DNA of 64,000 nucleotides from Diphasiastrum complanatum (Eukaryota; Streptophyta; Lycopodiopsida; Lycopodiales; Lycopodiaceae): contig CM055111.1 of assembly GCA_029204225.1 (NCBI GenBank), positions 6,203,433-6,267,432 on the forward strand, given 5' to 3'. The notes under the pieces are model-generated. The model searched no databases and was not told the DNA's origin. It saw only the letters and a list, made by a program, of their open reading frames with translations. Made by a program: the position numbers and the translations under genes. Below, piece after piece: positions 20,170-34,583 of this stretch. Each line of letters opens with the position of its first letter. The first letter of the stretch is position 1.

Positions 20170-21123
20170 ATGAGAGAAGGAAGGAGGGCAGTTAAGGAGA
20201 GTAGGAGTAAGATTAAACTCCAACATGCTATGCTAGGGAGACCCTCCAGTTTTGGGCCTCATGACCTAGTACGCATGTATGGAAAAATTGACAATCACTC
20301 AATAAGAGTAATGGTGGATGATGGAGCAGCCCATAATTTCATCAATGACACCCTAGTCAAGAAACTACAGCTTCTAGAAACACCTTGTCAGCATAGGTAT
20401 ATAGTTTCTTTGGCAAAGGGTCATCATAAACAAGTGTGAGAAACCATGGTCAGTAATATAGATCTGAAAACTCAAGGTTATTAGGATAACCTGAACTTTC
20501 AGATCATGCATCTGGACCGTATCGACCTAGTGCTAGAGAGAGAAATTGGCTCTACATTTTGGGCCCCACTCTCCAACGGAATTATCAAGACAATATCCTC
20601 AGTTTTCAACGAAATGGTTGAGAGGTTCATTTGCATGGAGAGCACGGAGTTCCCAATAGTCCCTTGGTGTGAAACTCAGAGCTTGTTCATCTTATGGAGG
20701 ATGATCAACATGAGGTACTTTTTTGTGACTTACAGTTTATTTCTGATGACTCTGTTTTCAGTAATATTTTTCATAAAAAGAAAAAGTTAGATAATCTATT
20801 AAGTAAGTATGCTGATGTTTTTCCTGATAATTTGCCTAGTGGTTTACCACCCCCTCTAGAGAAGTTGATCATGCAATTAACTTAGTACTTGGTACAGCAA
20901 CACCCATAGCTAGCCACCCTATTGGGTTAGTCAGTCAGAGGATCAGGAAATAACTAAACAATTAACAAAATATCTAAGTAAAGAACAAATAAAACCAAGT
21001 AGTTCCCCTTGAGCGGCACATGTCCTTTTAATTAAAAAGAAAGAAGGGTCTATGCGTTTATGCGTAGACTACAGAGGATTAAATAAAGTCACAATAAAGA
21101 ATAAGTACCATATGCCTTTCTTA
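20170..21123 (+). pseudogene. Gypsy protease and RT start, decayed
   Basis: The retropepsin-like part reads KIDNHSIRVMVDDGAAHNFI (family context VDSGASHNFI) and LVKKLQLLETPCQHRYIVSL. Next comes FQIMHLDRIDLVLEREI, the strand before RT. RT itself is in pieces: KYLSKEQIKPSSSP, a stop, [20 protein letters not shown] and [16 protein letters not shown] at about 21063-21123. The sequence then abruptly turns into an antisense RT piece (21124-21176). This is an RT of a different gypsy family from the one at 6-12 kb. Confidence 0.75.
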
Positions 21124-21176
21124 GTTTTACTATAGACTAAGATATCATCTAGAAAAGCCACCACAAATTTTGATTA
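21124..21176 (-). pseudogene. Inverted RT motif C fragment
   Basis: The minus strand reads [14 protein letters not shown], the gypsy RT catalytic motif C (xxDD). It follows plus-strand NKYHMPF without a gap, so about 80 residues of RT are lost and the remainder is inverted. The same junction exists in the copy at 39.7 kb. Confidence 0.8.
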
Positions 21177-21601
21177 TGGCCAAAGAACATTGTTCATCCA
21201 TTAGAGGAGTTTCAAGCACCAAAAGGGCTTTTGTCAAGATGTTGTTTATGACTTTTCAACTATTCGACGTACACTTGGCCCAGTTATATATTTACACCTG
21301 TGAAAGACCGCAACGTTGTTTGCCGGTTGAATTTTTTTTGGAACTTTCCGATCATATTTTTCTACAATTCAAAACTCCCGCCGGGCAGGGTCCTGACTTG
21401 TGATTGGATCGTAATTGCTTCCCGTGAGTTTTTTTGAGTGCCCGGGACTTAATAGTTGTGGTTAAAGTAAGCCTATTTTGTTCTAACACATGTGATTTAT
21501 GAAAGATCGCCAACATTATTACAATTTTGGTCTTTTATCTTCATACTGATTCATCTACTTTTAGTTTCAAACTCTATTGTTCATCTTCTTTTAGCTTTGT
21601 A

Positions 21602-21920
21602 ATGGCTTCTGGAAGCCATGGACCACAAAGCAAAATTGTCTCAGTTTCTGTTTGTAATGAAAAAGACTCTGATGGATCTTGGATATCACATATCTATAGA
21701 ATGTTTCAGTGGGTTTTCATGCATCCCTCACCAAGAGGTGTTTTTGGTATAAAGAGAAAATCAAATATGGATTATAGGAGCTTATGGAAAGGTAGAATTT
21801 TAGACTTCAAAATTTCACCTGGTGGTCGATCCATTTCAGAGGTCTTGGTTCAACATGTCTACATGCATAAGGAAATTAGAGTGAAAGGCGTAAGTTCAAA
21901 TGATAGACTCAAATGTAATT
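21602..21920 (+). pseudogene. First exon of an undescribed transposon-like gene
   Basis: ATG 21602 opens MASGSHGPQSKIVSVSVCNE, then KDSDGSWISHIYRMFQWVFM, HPSPRGVFGIKRKSNMDYRS and GRSISEVLVQHVYMHKEIRV. It ends KCN at a consensus donor, GTAAGT at 21921. The exon is 319 bp, and the inverted copy (39338-39020) is also exactly 319 bp with the same donor, so the frame and splice site are conserved between copies. I recognise no domain. The intron downstream carries the long CT microsatellite; the ParB-like exon starts about 370 bp further on. That they form one gene is my inference from order, strand and splice sites, though the phases of the two flanking exons do not match directly, so an exon may be missing between them. 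Confidence 0.5.
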
Positions 21921-21982
21921 GTAAGTTTTGGAGAATTTTTTACTTTGAGCTTTTCATCAATCATAGCCTTTTCTAGCCAAGG

Positions 21983-22083
<101 letters not shown>

Positions 22084-22288
22084 AGTAGCGACCGAATAGT
22101 TTGGGAAAGTGCTCCGACCTCCCAAACCTCTCACTATTTGGGCTTTCTTTCTCTCTCTCCCTCCTCTTTGTGCTATGCAAGTTGAGGCGGGGTTGACGCT
22201 CCCAGCATTCGGACCCTATGCTACATTGATGACACAACAGTGGAGTTTTTAGTTTTGAACAAAATCATATACGAGAGATCGTGATCAG

Positions 22289-22874
22289 GGATAAATTGGT
22301 CAACCATCATATTTTTCAGTTGCCAATTTTTAGAATTCATAGACCACGTGTTGATCCAGGTACACAGCGAAGACCTCTCGAAGTACGAGCGCCTCATAAT
22401 GTGCTTGCATCAAATTTAATGAAGAAAATACAACTTAAGCCTCATGCCATTGTAGTTTCGTTCATCGTTTTAGTAGATCCTGCAGAATGCCTAGCCAAGA
22501 AAGACTTCAACGAAGAAGAAACAATGAATTATGATTACTTTGTAATTGGTGGGTTGCATTCCGCAGAGGCTCGTAGACAATTGATGGCCATGTACCCTGC
22601 CTCCATGGTTTTTGGTTTTGTTGATTGCAAGGTTTTCGTAGGGTTAACGATTGAAGAAGAAAAACTTTTAGCTTGGGACCATAATAACGATAATGATTAT
22701 CGAGCAAAGATGTCTTTGATTGAGAAAATAAGGATTTTCCATCACGAATTCGAAGACCATATAATTAAGCATGGGAAGCCTGATATAAATCTCAGGAGAA
22801 CCTATTTGCTAAAAGTTGGAGTCTTTATTGATGAGTCAGAGAAGTCAAACGGTTTAAGATGGTTTGATCCATGA
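22289..22874 (+). pseudogene. ParB/sulfiredoxin-fold-like exon
   Basis: An acceptor-like TGATCAG precedes base 22289, and a frame of about 195 codons runs to the TGA at 22872. Features of a ParB-like N-terminal domain are visible: PLEVRAPHNVLASNLMKKIQ followed by a hydrophobic strand (AIVVSFIVLVDP), YFVIGGLHSAEARRQLMAMY (the GGxHRxxAxR box), a strand FGFVDCKVFVGLTIEEEKLL and AWDHNNDNDYRAKMSLIEKI (HNxDN box). In the family this fold binds nucleotide or DNA, and eukaryotic versions occur in poorly described genes. The reading frame is uninterrupted. The next coding region (DUF7869-like) lies about 600 bp downstream, with a copia LTR fragment between them. The name rests on motif pattern alone. 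Confidence 0.6.
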
Positions 22875-23107
22875 ATTCAAAACTTATTCACACATCCTTA
22901 CAACCATGATTGAGTAAAAGAGCACTCTACCACCATAGTTGACAAGCATGCTTCATAACCAGCATTAGTGAATCCAATTCCAAAATTCCCTTGAGAAACC
23001 AACACTCCAAATCAAGATGCTAATCCAAGTGCTTCCTCTTTCAAATCCGATGTAGAGCTTGTCTCCCTTCCCATCCAAAACCGCCCTTAGTTGTGCTCTG
23101 ATACTAA
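22875..23107 (-). mobile_element. Copia leader fragment with primer site
   Basis: GCTCTGATACTA (23095-23106) is the reverse complement of TAGTATCAGAGC, a one-base variant of the initiator Met primer site, on the minus strand. It is followed on the plus strand, one base later, by TGTAAAG (23108), an LTR terminus. Gag is not recognisable in 22,875-23,090. Confidence 0.6.
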
Positions 23108-23440
23108 TGTAAAGACCCTAAGGAATAACCCCTAAGATGAGGATAGGAGAACACAATAAGAGAGACTATGGAGCCAAACCGCCCAACCAATCCTAGATCA
23201 AACCATGTGAAAGCTAGAGGAGAAGAGAGAAACTAGTAACCTAAAACCAATATGTTGACGGGAGAATCTCTACCTCATTATATAAAGAGTAGAGTCCCCA
23301 TGCAATCCCCATGCAGGTCAACTATAAATAGGTCACATCTCTTCATGCAGTCCTCCTACCTATTTCCATCACGTACATGCATTACTCCATATGTCTCAAT
23401 TAGAGCGTCTGGGTCCTCTCAGCCTTGACATGAAATTAAA
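23108..23440 (-). repeat. Copia LTR (outer limit approximate)
   Basis: Starts TGTAAAGACCC next to the primer site and may end at CCTTGACA near 23,440, about 330 bp. It lies between the ParB-like exon and the DUF7869-like exon, so it split that gene or sits in its intron. Confidence 0.5.
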
Positions 23441-23479
23441 TCACGATTATACAAGGATGACATGCTTAGTGCAAATGAG

Positions 23480-25353
23480 AGCTTTATAAGTTACTCATAT
23501 TTTACAAGAGTGTGGAAATCTCATTTTAGCAATGTCATGATTTTTAGAAAAGTGAGAATGGGTCAGTGCAATATTTGTGTCGAGCTGAAGAATAGGAGAA
23601 AAATGGTCAGGGACGAAAATGAGATCAAGGATGTCAAAGAAGCTCTAGAGAAACATAGAGAGGAACAAGCTAGGGAGAGACAAAAAGCAATGCACCATCG
23701 AAAAAAATGTTTTTCGTCTCCATAAAAATATATTATGATGGTTATTGATGGGATGGACCACAAGCAGACATACTTACCTCATTTTGCTCGACCTCCAAAA
23801 AAAGATTATAGATGATACATTGATTCAAATGCATCTTGTTGGGTGCTTGATATATAACGTCCGTGTGCATCCTAGAACTTTTTTGACATATCCAAATATG
23901 CACAATGACCCCAACCTTACTGTTACTATTATGCATAAGGTGATATATGCTTGGCCCAAATGCTTGCCCCCTGTGTTGTATTTACAATTGGACAATACAA
24001 CTTGGGAAAATAAAAATGAAAAGGTTTTACGATATCTCAATATGTTGGTGGCGAAAAAGATATTTAGAGAGATTAAACTTAATTTTTTGCTTGTTGGTCA
24101 TGCTCATGACCACATTGATCATATGTTTAGTACTTATTCAAAGAAATTATCGTGACATGACGCTTTTACTCTTCCCAAAATGATATCTCTCATTAAAAAA
24201 GCTTGTACGCCGAGACCACAAGTACTTTGTTTAAGAGAAACCTTCGATTTCAAGTTTTGCCAACATTGTTTCCGAATCATACCCTTGGAGAATGACAATG
24301 TCTTTCTATTTGCAAAACAATTGTCATCTGGAACATAATGGCTTCCAAAGGATAGACTAAAGTTTCTAAAATTCATTCCGGAAATCGATATGAAAGCAGC
24401 CAAGCAAATGCCTCTATTAAATCAAAAAGAGATGAAGGATGCAAAAAAGAGAAATAGAGCGATCAATTATATGGTTTGAATACAAGAGCAAAGAATTCTT
24501 ATTGACAAAGCAAAGAAATATGCAGGTGATGATAACTGTGATTGGTGGAATGATTTCTTTGTAAAACAAGAATGGATATTGGATAGAATTAACAATGATC
24601 ATAATGACATGTCTACCGAGTTTGTCATATGGCCAAATGCATCAGCTACAAAAGACATCGACGACTCAATCATTCCTCATGTGCCTCGAGAATATATCAT
24701 TCCTCCTTCTGAAAATAGAGAAATATATCTTGCCTCAAGATGATCGATAGCAAGAAGAAATGAAATGGAGGAAACATGGCACGAGGATCCACAAGATTTG
24801 AAAGAAGGTTCATTGATTGCAACAATTGCATTCGACGATCCATTACAACATCCATTTTGGATTGCCAAGGTGTTGTCTATGTCTAAAGATGCCAGATCAA
24901 ATCGAATAACTTCAATTATTGTACATTGGTTTCAAACAGATCATGCTAATGCTTATAGAGGAAAATACTCATTAGAGATGTTGTGTAGCGGAAAGGGGAT
25001 GAGAAGCGAAGTCAAAAAATAGCCGACGTACAAGTGTACTGCAACTCGAGGAAGTGGATATTCTTGTGTATGATTTCAAGCTCACAAGGACTGGGCATCT
25101 TCGAAAATCAACTACTGCAATTTTAAAACAAAAAATTTCCGCAAATCCTTCCCTTGAACAAACTTCTGCTGGTCCAATAGGTGCACGCGTTCAAAAGCAA
25201 CTATGCCAGAAACCTACGATCTGCATTTGGAGGATGGTGGGGTACTTGTCAAAAGTGAAAGAGGAGGATGTCTCTTCAACATCTTCTAGTTCATCAATGT
25301 GCACAGGAGATACTAATGGTTATAAAAGTCAAAGTGATGACTACCCCATGTAA
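23480..25353 (+). pseudogene. DUF7869-like (transposase-like) region
   Basis: Opens FTRVWKSHFSNVMIFRKVRM, a CNICVELKNRRKM Cys pair and a charged coiled-coil (KEALEKHREEQARERQKAMH). Then YIMMVIDGMDHKQTYLPHFA, a shift, CLIYNVRVHPRTFLTYPNMH and the core LYLQLDNTTWENKNEKVLRY with FLLVGHAHDHIDHMFSTYSK. DGMD, LDNTxxENKN and GHxHDHID are the conserved acidic boxes of a family I know as DUF7869, whose layout suggests an RNase H-fold transposase. The C-terminal part has a WIAKVLSM...VHWFQTD segment like a small reader domain. Damage: TAA after the coiled coil, a frameshift near 23,810, TGA 24153-24155 (CGA expected), TAG/TGA-type stops downstream and further shifts. I infer it belongs with the ParB-like exon upstream. 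Confidence 0.6.
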
Positions 25354-28340
25354 TGACATGTGCTTTGATGTTATGTTAATGGTTAAATATTGTGCTTGTT
25401 TCGAGAATTCATTTTTTGTACAGTATGTAGCGGATGTGCTTTTATGAAACAAGACATCACAATATCAAAAAGAAATTCAATCATTCAAAAAAATTATGCA
25501 TATTAAATCTTACTTTGTCTTGAATCAAGTTCTAATATCAAAATTTGTACAAAAACATGTTCTTCTTGAAATTTTTAAGATGTTCAAAATGCACAAAAAG
25601 TCTTCTTTTTTTAGTAATTTTTGAATTTGTTTTATACGTGCGCATAGTATATTTCAAAATCAATTTAAAATAGTAAGGTTTTTAAGAAAATTTTAGGGAA
25701 TATTCCATAAGTTTCTCCTTGGCCCACAAAATTACCCATTCAACTCGCAACGGTGTTCTCTATCCTAGTTATGAAAAAGGTCTATTTCATTGTCTGGTAA
25801 ATGTCATATAGTTGGAACCGATTCCTTTTTACTTGGTTCACAGAACCATGAATGTTAGCACGAATAATTGCATGAATACTTATTTTTGGGTACTTTTCCT
25901 TACTAGTGCTCATGAAAACCAGCAAAATTTAGGAATGGAATTGGCAGGTTTTCTCAAAAACCGGTATCATAAAAATATTTGATGGTTTTTTATACAAGCA
26001 TATAAATCCTTTTATTAGTAAAAGTCTTCAAAATATAGGTTTTTTGAGGATAACTCAAAAGAGGTTTCCAGAACACTGTTCCTTACTACATTGAAATCGA
26101 TCACATTTCAATCTAGAACTTGTTAATATTGTAAACCATACATTTTCTTGGCAAGTGGAGCATGAATGGCGTGACATGAAACTCTCTCTTCATGAATTAT
26201 GCTAGATGTTTTTAGGCCTTAGCTATCTTTCGATACATATATATATATTTATGCATATTGTAGTAGTTCGATATTTCAAAGAGTACTAGTTAATGGTCTT
26301 AGTTCTTTTTATAGTTTTACACGTATTGTACAATAAATTTGTTTGTTGTATTATTTTAATGTCCCATACAATCTTGTCTTGTAGTTGACAAGTCCTATCT
26401 TAAAATTTTGCTAGTTCTGGTGGCACATGTAAGATCTTGTACAATTGGAGTAATAAAGTTATTATTCCTACTCGGCAATTGAATGCTTCACTTAGACTTC
26501 TCCCTTGATTGAAAGGTATGAAGATCCTTTTATATTGAGTAGGCTACAACAATAAACTTGATTTTCTACTATAGTAACTACATCATGGCATAATGTCATT
26601 TATTAAATTAGAGTTGTTGCATAATGAACCAAATACTAAGAAATTTTACAATGATTCCTAGTAACATGTTAACTACTTATTGCTTGTTGTATAATGTCTA
26701 TGTTATATCGTTAGGAACTTGGCCCACTATCATACTTGTTGTGTTAGTGACCACTTTAATAATTAAACCTTTTGACTTTCCAATATGTTTCTTGTAGGTT
26801 TTTATTTACAAAAAATCACATGTACTTTATTCATGTAATAACAAGATGTGTCATAATATTTTTACCAGATTATACTTATATAGGTTGATATTTTTCAGTT
26901 ATGACCAATAAAAAGTGGTTGAGTTGTTGGGCATTATGACTAACTGAACTCAAGTTTCAAATACCACTTAATTATAGAATACGGTATAAAGAAAAAGCTT
27001 TGCTATATTTGTAGCCATAAAACTTATCAATGTATAGGTTTATGGCACTAAATATGTCTTCTGTGAAAATTGTAAAATTCATCTATCTTGAGGTTTGGGG
27101 GTCCTCTTTCAAAACCACTCATTGTAAACTTGTAGATAAGTGATTAGGCCAAATTTAGAAGTCGATTACTCGTGTGTTAATGCAGGCTACTTACACTTGA
27201 TGGTAGAGGTCTAGTGACGTAGCATCTCTTGATTTCATTTGTCAATTTGGGCCAATCATAATGTAAGGTGCACCAAAATAGTCCAATCATTGTAAGAGGT
27301 AGGTGGTCCAATCAAAGTAAGGGGTGATGTTTTAGAGGTCCAATATTAATCATTTTGCACCATTTCCACTCTTACCATAGAAAATATACTTGAATTTATA
27401 TTGTCATTGTGAAGGCTTTCGATTATATAGTTAAGATGGGTAGATAAGATAGGTATGAATATAGACATATGATCCTTCATGTTGTACACTTTGGAAGCCA
27501 ATGAATCACAAAGACATGTTAATCAATATTGAGTATGCTTTTAAATTCAAATCTCATGCTATGCTTTTTTTCGTTTTGATGATGAGTTGCTAAAGTGAAT
27601 CACAAGAAAGATGTTTCAATGTTAGATCTTTTCCAAACGGTCTCTGAGAATTTCTTGTAACCTCCATTTGTTTGGTAGTCATTGAGAGTATGCACCATGT
27701 AATTTGTTTAGTCTACTACCTACTTTCATGTGTGCACATTTAGGAACTGGGTGCTAACACTTAATAGTCGTGGGACCCAAGAATTCTTCATCAAAATGAG
27801 TTTTTTTTTTAAAGTCTCGTAGGATTTCGTGAGAATTAAGTACCCTCTGTCCGAGCCCTGGGATGCCAGTCCAAGAATCTTGCTCACCAAACTTCATCCA
27901 GCCCAATAATCGCTTTAGAAAGTTTTTTTGATTTACCGGTAGTTATTTTAATAGTCCCTCATTCATATCCATAAATTGTTTAACTATTGAGTGGGTAGAT
28001 ATTCCACGATGTGCCTCATCATAATTGAGGAGGACAAGAGTATTACCGGTGGTGATGGAGACCTAAGCTTGAACCCTATCTATGCACTAAATAGTGAGGT
28101 TGGAACTTGGTTGGTTGCTAGGTAGTGTTCGGGAAAGTCGACAAAGTCCAAGAATGGAACCAGCAACTTTTGTCAGAAACTGGCATGCTCGAAAACTTGC
28201 ATGTTTTCTTAGGTCATAAAATAATGTATAGACGGCATGTATTGAGGGTCATCCTTGTGAAAAACTAAAAAAGTTCTTGAAATATAGGTTTTTGGAGGGG
28301 ACTTCCGAAAAAAGGTTTTCAGAGCAATGGTTGCTAGGTG
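25354..28340. other. AT-rich spacer of about 3 kb
   Basis: No recognisable coding sequence or RNA gene. A diverged direct repeat can be seen: 25,920-26,090 and 28,150-28,330 share AATATAGGTTTTT, followed by a variant of GAGGTTTCCAGA/AGGTTTTCAGA, and similar flanks. It may be the remains of two copies of one repeat. Confidence 0.5.
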
Positions 28341-28361
28341 TTCTAAGAATAAGTTGTAGAT

Positions 28362-28429
28362 AAGGATGTATAATGTGAATATTGTACATAATGATAAGAA
28401 TGTATAATGTAAATATTGTACATAATGAT
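28362..28429. repeat. 34-bp tandem duplication
   Basis: Units 28362-28395 and 28396-28429 both end ATATTGTACATAATGAT and differ at two G/A positions. A partial third copy (TGTATAATGTAAATAATG) follows. Confidence 0.85.
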
Positions 28430-28869
28430 CTATTGCCCCTGAGTATTGTATATGTATAATGTAAATAATGTAGTAGATAATAATCTGCTTGCCCCTAAGT
28501 AATCCAAGCTTATGGATCGTGAGATCCTGTACAGTGTACAACTTGTAGATAATGAGTGTATACATTGTAGAATGTAATTTTTTTTTCCATGATCACCTTT
28601 TCCATCATTGAAGAACGTGGACAATGTACGACGAAAGTCTTTTAAGCTATAAAGCACAAGTATGTTTTACATAATTTAGTGTTAAAGCTTCCCGTAAATA
28701 CAAAAACAATCGGGGCAAGCTGTCATGTCGTGCCAAGATACCTAACACAAAAAGCAAGAATACGTACGAAGATAAAGTCGCTGAGCAAGGGTACGAATAA
28801 ACATGTAGAGATCTCTTTTGTCAGCTGTAGAAGAGCGATACGTATTATGTTCAAAGCAGCTGGTTCCAA

Positions 28870-31234
<2,365 letters not shown>

Positions 31235-32870
31235 TTTAATGCTTACCTTCTTTCGCTTAATCACGGACTTAGTGCTCGATCAAACAATCCTCTCAATTCA
31301 AACGCCTTTTTTTTGTAAAATAGGAAAACTTATACAGCTGCAAAACAGGACATACACATCATAGACTATTGGTGTAACGACCAAAGCTTCAGACTGAAAA
31401 CTACGAGATTATTATCTTAACACGGTAGGCCCGACCTGTCAACATAAAGCTCAAACATAAGACAAGAAATTGCTGAACGTGTAAAGATAAAGGCGAGTCT
31501 GAAGACCAAACGAAAGACAGACGACAAAATTGTGTTGCACAGTGCTTTTCGAAACGGATAAAACAGTTCATCACCGAAAGCATTGAGATCACAACTTCAG
31601 ATAGCTTTCACGCACCTACAAGTCAGGGGCACCATCCATTCATTCGCCACTCCAAAAAGTTACGCAGATTCCAAAACCATCCCCAGATCAACTGAGAAGA
31701 AACGGCAGAGATGATCCGATAAACCAGAAAACGATGCCAATTACACAATTTATAACGCGCAAATTGAAGCATATACTACGATCATAACTGGATCAACACA
31801 CACACACTCTCTCTCTCCTCTCTCTCTCTCTTGCCTCGAAGGAAGAGGGCCATGACCAGACGCTCCGGTGGTTTAAAGGTTTCCGGTGAAAACCGCTTTG
31901 GCGTAACTGGCAGTTATAAGGGGATGACCGTCTGTACCAGTGACGTCTGAAACCAAAGTATCACACGAACGACCTAGAACGACAGGCCAATGACACATAC
32001 ACGTGACACTGGCATATTTCGCTTTCATTCAAAATTTTAGGAAAAATAAAATGCGTACCTGAAAATTTTAGGAAAATAAAAAGGAAAAATAATGTGTACA
32101 AAGTAATAATTGATAGCAGTCAAGGACTGGCCCTCGGACGACCTTGCTTTTCATTTTGCAATCTTGATTGGCCCTTCCATGCCTGTAGGCCCCTCCCTTC
32201 TTTTAGAATAACCTCAAAACTTCCTCATCCACCCACAATATTCCCGGCTCCTTCCCACCTGCTATGCTTTTGCTCCTACCTTCCTCTTAATCTCGTGTTA
32301 GCCAGGTCGACCTTCCTAGCAACTTGCTCCTTCGTGAGAATTGTTGAGCTCCCCAGATCGGCATGCATTCAATGCCTTGCCATTTCTGGCATCTTTCCAT
32401 CACCTGGATGCAACAAAATATCACTTGGATGCAACAAAATCTCAAAAGACGGAGGATATCGCAAGAACGGGATGGGCAAGATGAAGCATACATGCAAAGC
32501 TAATCTTGGATCCGGGTTCGGAAGAGAGACCACATGCCCGTCTCACTACCTACTTCAAGAACAAGTCGGGCTTTGCATGTGAAACGGCCCTTGGGGGCCC
32601 TAAAATTATGTGAAGGCCTTGCTATATTTTCCTAGATATTTATTATATTCCTTGGCCTCGCCATTTTTGTGAATGACATGATTGGTCAATGGATAAACCA
32701 TTTCCATTCAAATAACTGACTTGGAGTATCACTATAACCATGTTTTTGTGGTTGAATGATTGAGTTGAAAGATCAAGACTCAATAGATAATGGATAAGAG
32801 GGCCTACACGAGCTTTACATGATGGACCATGGTAAAATTTCTCTCTATCACAAACACACACAAATTTGTA
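31235..32870. other. LC8 upstream region and spacer
   Basis: The stretch 31,235-31,860 is probably the 5' leader and promoter side of the minus-strand LC8 gene, with a CT tract at about 31,803-31,832 (GA on the coding strand). Beyond it, 32,094-32,582 holds an open frame without recognisable motifs. A 15-bp repeat (TGGATGCAACAAAAT) occurs at 32405-32419 and 32426-32440. Confidence 0.5.
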
Positions 32871-32877
32871 TGTTCAT

Positions 32878-32879
<2 letters not shown>

Positions 32880-32955
<76 letters not shown>
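32880..32955. repeat. (GA)n microsatellite, about 75 bp
   Basis: Pure GA dinucleotide run, ending 19 bp before the first copy of the target-site duplication of the tRNA-like retroposon. Confidence 0.95.
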
Positions 32956-32962
<7 letters not shown>

Positions 32963-32989
32963 GGCATCACATGCCATAAAAGACCATCA

Positions 32990-33078
32990 TTAACCCAAGG
33001 GAGTTGGCTCAATTGGTTAGCTTGACATCCAAAGTTTCTTTGGTCTCAAGTTCGAGCCTTCCCTTGGAAACCAAGAAG
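32990..33078 (+). mobile_element. 89-bp tRNA-derived retroposon (SINE-like)
   Basis: Flanked by a perfect 15-bp direct repeat, CATAAAAGACCATCA, at 32975-32989 and 33079-33093. The insert has a polymerase III A-box-like TTGGCTCAATTGG (33004-33016) and a B-box-like AAGTTCGAGCC (33048-33058) at tRNA spacing. Between them is a CCAAAG-TTT-CTTTGG hairpin where an anticodon arm would be. The acceptor ends (AAGGGAG and CTTCCCTT) can pair. This is either a very short SINE or a tRNA retropseudogene. Long perfect direct repeats of this kind arise in LINE-driven integration. Confidence 0.75.
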
Positions 33079-33093
33079 CATAAAAGACCATCA

Positions 33094-33749
33094 AGAGAGT
33101 AGTGATGCCACTTTAAAGAACATTGTGCTTTTCTATAATTAACTACACTAACAAAGGTAAAGACATAATGGTCATTCTCATCACGAACTAGCCATCCATT
33201 GTTGAGTGATGTTGAGCACTAGCAAAGGTCACTACAAAGACCATTTTAACAAGTAGGACATAACTTTTGCTAACCCTTACCTAGTCTTGCTTTAAAGGGG
33301 CCTCAACTATGTATTGGAGAAGGAGCTAGGACTAGGGCCTTGCCCCTGCCCGCCCTGAAAGTCCAAGAAAGACCTGAAGGTCTGTTATGTTGTTTGGTCT
33401 AGGCCAACTGAATATGGCTTAGACCTTATTTGGATCCATTTTAATCCCATCTTTGGAAATAATATGGCCTAAATGTGGTTAAAAATTCACATTTAGGTTT
33501 CTTTGCAAATAGCTTATGCTTTCTGAGCAAACGGAACACCTTTCTGAGGTGAGCCAACACATCTATTGAAAAAGTATTTTGTTTATAACTTCAAAGACTT
33601 GATTTTGCTTATAAAGCAAGAAACATGGAGTGTGTTGGATTAAAAAGAGTTTCAAACTTTTGCAGTTGAGATTTTTTTTCAATTAAGACGAGTTTTAATA
33701 GCTTGCAAGATATATAACAATTGGTTAGATTAATCTATCGATTATCAAG
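33094..33749. other. Spacer
   Basis: AT-rich sequence with no recognised ORF or repeat. Confidence 0.5.
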
Positions 33750-34430
33750 ATGTCTAAGTATCATCTCCATATTGATCTTCCTACAAAATATGCTCCACTG
33801 TCAAAAAAAAATCTGAAAGGATCCACCTTTCCAGCTCATCAAATCATCCATCAAAGGATGGAAGATAGGAAACATTGTGATCTATGGGTTGATGGAAGTT
33901 TATATCCAATCGATCCAAACTCAATGCAAGTTATGGCATTAGTAAGTCAATGAAAAAAATCAATTGTTTGGAAAATATGTTGAATGGTTTGCTTACTGAC
34001 TACAGAGAAAAAGAAACTCTTTTGTTGCAAACAAAAGAAGAGAATGAAATCTTGAAGATAGATGATTCTCGTTTGCAAAATATTATATTAAACCTTAACC
34101 AAGAAAATAACAATATGAAAACTAAGCTTTCGGGGAAAACGAGAAACATTCCATGCAAACCAAGCATAGGAGGATCCAAAGCTTGTCGTTTCTTATCAAA
34201 TCATTCCGTAAAACCGACTAGAATCTAGTACTTAATTTTTGAAGAAAAAGAAACAACAAGGATTAAAAAAGTTGAAGTATGGACAAAGCTTGACAACATG
34301 GTCAAATTGCTCAGAAAAGATAAACTATCTGATATTGATGCCCTACTAATTGAAAAATTAACAATTTAGTTTGTGGATGCAGTAAAAGGCACCTGGGGTG
34401 AAGGTCATATTACGCATTATATGGTAAATC
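33750..34430 (+). pseudogene. Unrecognised spliced ORF with coiled coil
   Basis: Starts MSKYHLHIDLPTKYAPLSKK and runs to VMAL at a consensus donor (GTAAGT at 33942). The following frame has a strong coiled-coil look: NCLENMLNGLLTDYREKETL, LLQTKEENEILKIDDSRLQN, IILNLNQENNNMKTKLSGKT. After a stop near 34,228 it continues KKVEVWTKLDNMVKLLRKDK and ends VDAVKGTWGEGHITHYM near 34,425, again at a GTAAAT donor-like site. I recognise no family. It runs head-on towards the minus-strand protease-like gene, so it may belong to the same large transposon or be a separate insertion. Confidence 0.35.
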
Positions 34431-34583
34431 TCTTTTCAACTCTTAGAATTATAATTTCATTGCACATATACTAAATTTAAAATGATTAATATGACAATGC
34501 TTGTATATATGATATTGCAACACATTTTACGACATCCTGCATCATTATTTGCAAAAGCTTACGACAGTCTAAGTGTTTGGTCA

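Larger units (their letters stand above)
21051..21960 (+). repeat. Repeat unit, copy 1 (inverted copy at 39,018-39,806)
   Basis: This unit contains the end of gypsy RT, the inverted motif C piece, about 400 bp of leader and the first coding exon with its splice donor. The copy at 39,806-39,018 has all of these in the same order on the opposite strand. Copy 1 has about 100 extra bases near 21,385-21,470 (GC-rich, CCCGCCGGGCAGGG) that copy 2 lacks. Homology ends where the CT microsatellite begins in copy 1. Confidence 0.8.

Noticed and set aside
28362-28429. CRISPR-like direct repeats
   Set aside because: Only two adjacent units without unique spacers, in a eukaryotic genome; a simple tandem duplication.
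32094-32582. 162-codon plus-strand ORF downstream of the CT tract
   Set aside because: No recognisable motif, no splice or promoter context, and biased composition; likely chance.
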